47,897 nucleotides of DNA from Clostridia bacterium (GTDB lineage: Bacteria > Bacillota_A > Clostridia > Christensenellales > CAG-138). Every line of letters begins with the position of its first letter. Position 1 is the first letter of the stretch. The DNA lies in NCBI GenBank assembly GCA_017394605.1, contig JAFPXU010000006.1:1-47897 (forward strand). Reading direction: 5' to 3'. Of the stretch, positions 42,354 through 47,897 are shown in pieces. Position numbers and translations under genes: made by a program. The notes below the pieces were generated by a model. The model did no database searches. It saw nothing but the letters and a program-made list of their open reading frames with translations, and was not told where the DNA came from.

Positions 42354-42376
42354 GACAAACATCCCGATGCTACAAT
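42347..42376 (+). promoter_or_regulatory. Promoter of metG
   Basis: TTGACA (perfect) -N18-TACAAT with an extended TG (TGC before the hexamer). Predicted transcription starts near 42383, giving a leader of about 296 nt. Confidence 0.85.
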
Positions 42377-42401
42377 TTTTGGGTTGACCGATAGACCGCT
42401 T

Positions 42402-42647
42402 TGATGGAAAGAGTAAGCGAAACATTTCTCGCAGAGAGCCCGCCGTACGGTGAAAGGCAGGCAGAAATCATCGCTGAACATGGCTCCGGAGCGCTGCGCA
42501 GGCGAATGGCTTTCCGCCTTAAGCCGGCACGGGAATGCCCGTTACAGCATAGCTTTATGCCTCTGTTCTCACAGAGAAGTAGGGTGGTTAAAATCCGTTA
42601 CGTTTGTTTTCATGCGTATCGTCCCTTCGGGCGGTACGCCTTTTATT
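42402..42647 (+). promoter_or_regulatory. Methionine T-box riboswitch of metG
   Basis: A tRNA-sensing leader that reads uncharged tRNA-Met. The Stem I base is GGAAAG (42406-42411) with CTTTCC (42510-42515), followed by an AGTA bulge. CGCAGAGAGCC and GGTGAAAGG are the conserved Stem I blocks. The specifier loop GAAC-ATG-G places AUG at 42480-42482. A CTCTGT/ACAGAG hairpin (Stem III) follows, then the T-box core AAGTAGGGTGG at 42577-42587 with UGGU (42585-42588) able to pair with tRNA ACCA. The terminator at 42614-42639 (GCGTATCGTCC stem, TTC loop) has the tail TTTTATTT. The 3' half of the core departs from the usual ACCGCG. The region fills the gap between pth and metG. Confidence 0.9.
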
Positions 42648-42678
42648 TATCAGCATTATTAACAGGAGGCACCTATAG

Positions 42679-44631
42679 ATGTGTAACTGCAGCAAAAGAC
42701 CTTACTATATCACGACCGCCATTGCCTACGCTTCCGGCAAACCCCACATCGGAAACACGTATGAGGCCGTTCTTGCCGACGCCATCGCACGTTATAAACG
42801 TTATCAGGGTTACGATGTTTTCCTTCAGACAGGCACGGACGAGCACGGGCAGAAGATCGAAAACAAGGCAAAGGACGCAGGGATTACCCCGAAGGAATAT
42901 GTGGACCGTGCGGCAGCCGAAATCAAGCGCATCTGGGATCTGATGGGGACCAGTTACGATAAATTCATCCGCACGACCGATGCTTCACACGAAGCCCAGG
43001 TCCAGAAGATCTTTAAAAAACTGTATGATCAGGGAGATATTTATAAAGGCTATTATGAAGGTCTTTACTGCGTTCCCTGCGAATCTTTCTTCACACCGTC
43101 CCAGCTCGTCGACGGCAAATGTCCCGATTGCGGAAGGGAAGTAAAACCCGCAAAGGAAGAGGCCTATTTCTTTAAAATGAGCAAATACGCCCCGAAGCTG
43201 ATTGAATACATCAATACGCATCCTGAATTCATACAGCCCGCGTCCCGTAAGAACGAGATGATGAACAACTTCCTTCTTCCGGGTCTTCAGGATCTGTGCG
43301 TATCCCGTACGACATTCAAATGGGGCATCCCGGTGGATTTCGACCCGAAGCATGTCGTGTATGTCTGGCTGGATGCCCTTGTCAACTACATCACCGGAAT
43401 CGGTTATGATTGCGGAGGAACTTCTTCGGAACAGTTCCAGAAGCTCTGGCCGGCGGATCTGCATCTGATTGGAAAGGACATTATCCGTTTCCACACCATC
43501 TATTGGCCGATTTTCCTGATGGCGTTGGGTCTTCCCTTGCCGAAGCAGGTGTTCGGGCATCCGTGGCTCCTTCAGGCAGGCGGGAAAATGAGCAAGTCAA
43601 AGGGCAATGTCCTCTATGCAGATGATCTGGCCGGATTGTTCGGCGTGGACGCGGTCCGGTATTTTGTCCTGCACGAAATGCCGTTCGACAACGACGGCGT
43701 GATTACATGGGATCTGATGATCGAGAGATTCAATTCCGATCTGGCAAATACGCTCGGAAACCTGGTCAACCGTACGGTATCCATGTCCAACAAATACTTT
43801 GGCGGAACCGTAGCCTCGACCGGGTCAACGGACCCCGTTGACGAAGATCTGAAAGCGGTAGTAACCGGAACGGCGCGCAAAGTGACAGAGTGTATGGATG
43901 CGCTGCGCGTGGCGGACGCGCTGACTGAGATTTTCGCCCTGTTCCGCAGATGCAACAAGTACATCGACGAAACCATGCCCTGGGCGCTTGCAAAGGATCC
44001 CGATATGACCACCCGGCTGAGCGAGGTGCTGTACAATCTTGTGGAAAGCATCTCCATCGGAGCAAATCTCCTGAAACCGTTCCTTCCGGAGACAGCAGCA
44101 AGAATCCTGAAGCAGCTGAACGCACCGGAGCGGGAGCTTGGTAATCTTGACCGTTTCGGCGCTTATTCCTCCGGAACAAAGGTAACAGAAAGGCCGGAAA
44201 TTCTGTTTGCCCGTATTGATCCGACGGTCATCGCCGGACAGATTGAAGCAATCGAAGAAGCACAGCGTGCCGCGTCCGCTCCGAAAGCAGAGCCCGGAGT
44301 GCCGGAGATTGATTACTCCGACTTTGAAAAGCTGGATCTCCGGCTCGCAAAAGTAACGGCATGCGAAGAGATCAAGCGTTCCAAAAAGCTTCTGAAGCTG
44401 ACACTTGAAGTCGGTTCGGAAACACGCACCGTTGTCTCCGGAATCAAAAACTTCTACAAGCCGGAAGATCTGCTTGGCAAAACGGTCGTTCTGGTCGCAA
44501 ATCTGAAGCCGATCAAACTGTGCGGCATCGAAAGCCACGGGATGATTCTCTGCGCTTCCGATGACGCGGACAGCAAGCTGTCCGCACTGACCACGCTGAG
44601 TGAAATGGAAAGCGGACTGAAAGTGCGGTGA
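42679..44631 (+). CDS. metG: Methionyl-tRNA synthetase
   Basis: Charges tRNA-Met for initiation and elongation. At 650 aa it has the long bacterial form. KPHIGNTYEA at 21-30 contains the HIGH-type motif HIGN. A zinc knuckle near 133-155 has CVPC and CPDC pairs. The KMSKS loop is KMSKSKGN near 302-309, followed by the helical anticodon domain and a C-terminal tRNA-binding (Trbp111-like) domain from about 545. The ATG follows AGGAGG. Expression is set by the Met T-box leader. tatD lies 52 bp downstream. Confidence 0.98.
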   Translation: MCNCSKRPYYITTAIAYASGKPHIGNTYEAVLADAIARYKRYQGYDVFLQTGTDEHGQKIENKAKDAGITPKEYVDRAAAEIKRIWDLMGTSYDKFIRTTDASHEAQVQKIFKKLYDQGDIYKGYYEGLYCVPCESFFTPSQLVDGKCPDCGREVKPAKEEAYFFKMSKYAPKLIEYINTHPEFIQPASRKNEMMNNFLLPGLQDLCVSRTTFKWGIPVDFDPKHVVYVWLDALVNYITGIGYDCGGTSSEQFQKLWPADLHLIGKDIIRFHTIYWPIFLMALGLPLPKQVFGHPWLLQAGGKMSKSKGNVLYADDLAGLFGVDAVRYFVLHEMPFDNDGVITWDLMIERFNSDLANTLGNLVNRTVSMSNKYFGGTVASTGSTDPVDEDLKAVVTGTARKVTECMDALRVADALTEIFALFRRCNKYIDETMPWALAKDPDMTTRLSEVLYNLVESISIGANLLKPFLPETAARILKQLNAPERELGNLDRFGAYSSGTKVTERPEILFARIDPTVIAGQIEAIEEAQRAASAPKAEPGVPEIDYSDFEKLDLRLAKVTACEEIKRSKKLLKLTLEVGSETRTVVSGIKNFYKPEDLLGKTVVLVANLKPIKLCGIESHGMILCASDDADSKLSALTTLSEMESGLKVR

Positions 44632-44642
44632 TACGCTTCAGC

Positions 44643-44658
44643 GGGCACGCAGGTGCCC
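44643..44658 (+). other. GC-rich hairpin between metG and tatD
   Basis: GGGCAC-GCAG-GTGCCC is a perfect 6-bp stem without a following T run, so not a standard terminator. It may mark an mRNA processing or stability element between the two genes. Confidence 0.5.
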
Positions 44659-44683
44659 ACGCTTTCACAGACAGGATTATGCT

Positions 44684-45505
44684 ATGAGCGTTTCGGATCA
44701 GATCACCATAGACTCTCTTACCGGGGGCATTTACCTTCCGGTATTTGATACGCACGCACATTATCTGGACGAAAGATTCGATTCCTGCAGGGAAGAGCTC
44801 GTGCGGACGCTTCAGGCATCTTCCGTCGTCCATGTTATGGAAGCGGCATGCGACCTTTCCAATATCCCCGCGATTGTAAATCTCTGTGAAAAGCATCCCG
44901 GGTTCTTTTTAGGTGCGGCGGGGATCCATCCTCATAATGCGGATTCATTTGCAGAAGACAGCATGGAATCCCTGCGCGCGGCACTTGCAGCCATTCCCTC
45001 TCTTCTCGCAGTGGGAGAAATCGGACTGGATTATCATTATGATTTTTCGCCCAGAGAAACACAGCGGGCGTGTTTTGATTCCCAGCTTTCTCTGGCAGGA
45101 GAGCTTGGTCTTCCCGTAATTGTGCACGACAGGGAGGCGCACGGCGACTGTCTGGATCTGCTGAAGTCCCACCGGGACAAACTTTCCGGCGTTATGCATT
45201 GCTTTTCCGGAAGTTATGAAACCGCCAGAGAATGCCTTGATCTCGGACTGTATCTCGGGATCGGCGGATCGCTCACGTTCAAAAACGCGAAAAAGCTCCT
45301 GGAAATCGTCCCGAAGCTTCCCCTTGATCGAATCGTCCTGGAAACGGATTGCCCTTATATGACGCCGGAACCGTTCCGCGGCCGGCTCAACGATTCGCGT
45401 AATATACAATTGGTTCTGAAACGGATATCCGAACTGCGCCGTGAACCAGCTGATTACCTCGCTTCGGTTTTCTTGAAAAACAGCCTTTCCCTGTTCGGCA
45501 TGTGA
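44684..45505 (+). CDS. tatD: TatD-family metal-dependent DNase
   Basis: A 273-aa TIM-barrel nuclease. FDTHAHYLDERF at 21-32 gives His24 and His26, GEIGLDYHYDF near 111-121 holds the metal Glu, VIVHDREA near 140-147 and MHCFSG near 165-170 give further His ligands, and ETDCPYMTPEPFRG near 217-230 holds the Asp. The N-terminal 20 residues before FDTHAHY are longer than in most relatives; the start is supported by AGGA eight bases before the ATG. It is probably co-transcribed with metG. Confidence 0.93.
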   Translation: MSVSDQITIDSLTGGIYLPVFDTHAHYLDERFDSCREELVRTLQASSVVHVMEAACDLSNIPAIVNLCEKHPGFFLGAAGIHPHNADSFAEDSMESLRAALAAIPSLLAVGEIGLDYHYDFSPRETQRACFDSQLSLAGELGLPVIVHDREAHGDCLDLLKSHRDKLSGVMHCFSGSYETARECLDLGLYLGIGGSLTFKNAKKLLEIVPKLPLDRIVLETDCPYMTPEPFRGRLNDSRNIQLVLKRISELRREPADYLASVFLKNSLSLFGM

Positions 45506-45540
45506 CATCCTTCTGTCTTTATTTTTTGTCCTGTTTGCTG

Positions 45541-45546
45541 TAAACT
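45541..45546 (+). promoter_or_regulatory. Possible -10 of the DUF2232-gdpP operon
   Basis: TAAACT ends six bases before the ATG at 45553, and no ribosome site is present. A -35 is not clear. Confidence 0.4.
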
Positions 45547-45552
45547 GTTTTT

Positions 45553-46575
45553 ATGGAAAATAGCATCGAAATCAAAAATCCGGCATGGTTCCTGATCGTG
45601 ACAATGCTTGTTTCGGCAGCCGCGCTGTTCGTGCCGGTTCTATATTTCATCGTTCCCGCTCTTTTTGCCGCCGTTTTGATCCGATCCGCTTCACCGAGGA
45701 TCGCGCTCCCGCTGTTTGCTCCCAGCCTCGTATGCGTATTTGTTTTTACCGATCTTGCCGATCGGACCGGGAGTTCCTTTATTCCTTCCTTTTCTCTCGT
45801 TATTGCCGCGATCCTTTCCGGCATCGCCATATGGCAAATGCACAAGCGTAAAGCCGGAGGCTTCAACTCCGCTTTTGCTTCAGCAGCTGTAGGAATTCTG
45901 GGGCTTTACTGTGCTATCTGTCTGCCCGGCATTCTCTCCGGTGCGGGAGCTTTTTCAGCCGCCGAAACAGCATTCAAAGAAACGGAATCTATCTTGAAGG
46001 AAATCCTGTCCGCCAGTTCGACTCCTGAAACGCAGCCCATGATCGATCAATATCTTGCTGCGTTTGACACTTATGCCAATTCGATTCCTGCCCTTATTGT
46101 CCCTGGAATCTGCATGGCCGGCTGCGCTTCGGGTCTTTCCAATACCTTGTTTTTCAGAGCGTTTATACGTCGGGATGCTCCGAAACTCGGCCTTTCGCCC
46201 CTGACTCCGTTCCGGAAATGGCAGGTCCCTTCCACATTTACGCTTGGTCTGGCGGTCCTTCTGATCGGATCTCTGATCATTCATCTGACCGGTTCGGAGT
46301 ATTACACAGGCATCAGTTCTACAGTTTCGGCTCTGATTGCTTTCCCGATGGGAATTCAGGGACTCTGTTTTATTGATTATCTGATTCAGCGCAGCCGCCG
46401 CAATCACACCGTGAAACGTGTGCTTATATACACCGCATGCGCCGTATTCCTGCCCTTGCTGGCCACCATGCTTGTCATGGCAGGTTGTTTTGAGCAGGTC
46501 TTCCGCATCCGGCAGAAGATGGATCTGGCTTCCGGTTCATCCCGCAATACTCCTTTTCGAGGTGACCACAATTGA
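45553..46575 (+). CDS. DUF2232 (YybS-like) membrane protein
   Basis: A 340-aa polytopic membrane protein with about seven to eight hydrophobic segments, a conserved soluble-looking stretch (about 130-180) and a hydrophilic C-terminus. The pattern and its place directly before gdpP match YybS/DUF2232 proteins of Bacillota, which sit in the yybS-gdpP-rplI group. Function is not established. The ATG has no Shine-Dalgarno site, and a -10-like TAAACT stands six bases before it. The 3' end overlaps gdpP by four bases (TTGA). Confidence 0.85.
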   Translation: MENSIEIKNPAWFLIVTMLVSAAALFVPVLYFIVPALFAAVLIRSASPRIALPLFAPSLVCVFVFTDLADRTGSSFIPSFSLVIAAILSGIAIWQMHKRKAGGFNSAFASAAVGILGLYCAICLPGILSGAGAFSAAETAFKETESILKEILSASSTPETQPMIDQYLAAFDTYANSIPALIVPGICMAGCASGLSNTLFFRAFIRRDAPKLGLSPLTPFRKWQVPSTFTLGLAVLLIGSLIIHLTGSEYYTGISSTVSALIAFPMGIQGLCFIDYLIQRSRRNHTVKRVLIYTACAVFLPLLATMLVMAGCFEQVFRIRQKMDLASGSSRNTPFRGDHN

Positions 46576-47897
46576 AGAATCCTCAGCGCGTATTAATACC
46601 TGTCAGCATACTTCTGGTACTGATGCTTCTCGTCTTCTGCTTCATCCAGTACTTTGAGCCTTATCGCCTGATTCTGCTCATCGTCTTTGCGGTAGCCGCA
46701 ATCTCCATCGTTGTCGCTGCCGCGGTTGTTCTTTCAAAAGACTCCCAGCAGATTCAGAAACGTATGGACAGCATCTTTCTGGATAATTCCCGTGCGACGA
46801 CCGATGTCATCATGAGCGTCTCCGTTCCGTGCCTCCTTGCGGATACAGCAGGTCAGATCATATGGCGCAACGATGCCATGGAGAAGCTGATTCCCGGAAA
46901 AACGCTCAAGAATATTCTTCCGGACTATAACTTTGAGAACCCTGCAGCCGCTGTCAAGTTTAATTATGCGAACAGTTCTTTTCAGATTCTGAGCATGCAG
47001 ATCAAACGCCGTTCATCCGACAAAAACCTGACATTTCAATACTGGCTTGACAGAACGGAGGCAGCGCACTATCAGCGTCTGTATGAAGAAAACCGATCTT
47101 ATATCGCTTTGATCTATGTTGATAATTTCGATGAACTGATTTCAGACAGACAGTTCCACCGTACGGCTGTGCTTACTGAAATAGAGCGGCTGATTGCACA
47201 GACAGCAGAGTCCGTTGAAGGTGTTTACAGACGGTATGAGAACGGCAGATTCTTCCTTGTCTTCGAAGCTAAGCATCTGCAGGAATTAGAGGAAGGAAAG
47301 TTTTCGCTCCTTGAGTCCGCGCGTCAGATCGATACCGGCACGAATGTCGGCGTATCTCTTTCCATCGGCGTAGGCGTTGCGGATTATCTTTCCCAATCCA
47401 ACGAAGGCGCGAACCAGGCGCTCGAGCTTGCGCTCGGTCGGGGCGGAGACCAGGCAATTGTCAAAAACGGAGTCAATTATACCTTTTATGGCGGAAAGAT
47501 GCAGCTTGATTCCCTTCAGTCGCGTGTCAAGACCCGCCTTTTTGCGAAAGCCCTGCGCCAGCTGTTCGAGAACTCGGGAGATATCATTATCATGGGACAC
47601 CGGAACGCGGACATGGACTGCTTCGGAAGCGCATTGGGAATCGCCGCATGCGCCAAGGCGATCGGTTCACGCTTTTTTATCGTCCTGGACGACCAAAACG
47701 AAACAATCGATGTTGCGCTCGATGTCGTGAAAAGCAACTCTGCCTATGCAAGCTGCATTGTCTCCCCTGAGCAGGCCGAACATCTCTTCAAGCCGTCTTC
47801 CGTTCTTGTCATCGTGGATACGCAGAGAAGACAGACCGTCGTCGCTCCCCGTCTGATTGAAATGGCATCCAGAATCGTTCTGATCGATCATCACAGA
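46572..47897 (+). CDS. gdpP: Cyclic-di-AMP phosphodiesterase GdpP, 5' part (cut by window edge)
   Basis: Degrades the second messenger c-di-AMP at the membrane. The open frame reaches the window end (442 codons present; full proteins are about 650 aa). It has two N-terminal membrane segments (about 8-27 and 33-51), a PAS-like domain near 75-135 and a degenerate GGDEF domain (about 150-300). In the last, the GGDEF signature is replaced by an ENGRF-like segment. The start of the DHH phosphoesterase domain has MGHRNADMDCFGSALG near 341-356, VDTQRR near 417 and IDHH at the end. The start is TTG overlapping the DUF2232 stop, with GAGGTG eight bases before it. Confidence 0.93.
   Translation, partial: MKNPQRVLIPVSILLVLMLLVFCFIQYFEPYRLILLIVFAVAAISIVVAAAVVLSKDSQQIQKRMDSIFLDNSRATTDVIMSVSVPCLLADTAGQIIWRNDAMEKLIPGKTLKNILPDYNFENPAAAVKFNYANSSFQILSMQIKRRSSDKNLTFQYWLDRTEAAHYQRLYEENRSYIALIYVDNFDELISDRQFHRTAVLTEIERLIAQTAESVEGVYRRYENGRFFLVFEAKHLQELEEGKFSLLESARQIDTGTNVGVSLSIGVGVADYLSQSNEGANQALELALGRGGDQAIVKNGVNYTFYGGKMQLDSLQSRVKTRLFAKALRQLFENSGDIIIMGHRNADMDCFGSALGIAACAKAIGSRFFIVLDDQNETIDVALDVVKSNSAYASCIVSPEQAEHLFKPSSVLVIVDTQRRQTVVAPRLIEMASRIVLIDHHR

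Noticed and set aside
42289..42678. SAM riboswitch upstream of metG
   Set aside because: The leader lacks S-box motifs and instead shows T-box Stem I blocks, an AUG specifier and the AGGGTGG core.

Overview
The window looks like a chromosomal stretch of a Clostridia-type Bacillota genome. The evidence is strong Shine-Dalgarno sites (AGGAGG type), consensus sigma-A promoters, tRNA genes with encoded CCA, a T-box riboswitch, the pth-mfd-foldase lipoprotein order, a DUF2232-gdpP pair and several LytR-CpsA-Psr (LCP) proteins. The genus cannot be resolved from sequence reading alone. There is no integrase, transposase, phage gene, plasmid gene or CRISPR array. It is mostly a housekeeping region with an embedded cell-surface glycan section.

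Layout. 1-2100: tRNA-Leu(CAA) with an upstream degenerate copy, a membrane-anchored GH3 hexosaminidase and tRNA-Val(CAC), all on the minus strand. 2241-9776 is mainly plus strand: surE-glcK, a sugar nucleotidyltransferase, a DtxR/MntR-type metal regulator and a TIM-barrel hydrolase. A minus-strand GIY-YIG protein follows, then a serine hydrolase lacking a normal start codon, an RlmI-like rRNA methyltransferase and a YgjP-like metallopeptidase. 9930-11886: a small cysteine-rich protein behind a palindromic operator, then gdhA. 11896-17846: a minus-strand operon (GT2-GtrA fusion, phosphodiester glycosidase, small membrane protein) diverging from two tandem LCP genes. 17909-27413 is minus strand: HAD hydrolase and DUF2804 protein, typA, and a five-gene overlapping operon (methyltransferase, membrane protein, tandem RluA fusion, tcdA, phosphoglucomutase). 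27564-30131: rsmA and a third LCP paralogue. 30213-42288 is minus strand: dCMP-deaminase-like gene, ychF, C69 dipeptidase, glnS-gltX and pth-mfd-foldase. 42347-47897: metG behind a Met T-box, tatD, DUF2232 and the 5' part of gdpP, cut by the window edge.

How the genes fit together. Most genes serve translation and RNA modification (metG, glnS, gltX, pth, tcdA, rsmA, rlmI-like, RluA, typA, ychF) and envelope building. The envelope set is three LCP ligases, the GT2-GtrA/phosphodiester-glycosidase operon, the GH3 enzyme, phosphoglucomutase, the nucleotidyltransferase and a foldase. Together they suggest synthesis, attachment and turnover of wall polymers.

Items most worth a second look: the serine hydrolase with no ATG/GTG/TTG start; the tandem two-active-site pseudouridine synthase; the cysteine-rich small protein with a perfect 16-bp palindrome over its -35; the pth and metG promoters that share one -35 site on opposite strands; apparently leaderless genes; the three LCP paralogues with a common uncharacterised C-terminal region; and the degenerate tRNA-Leu copy.
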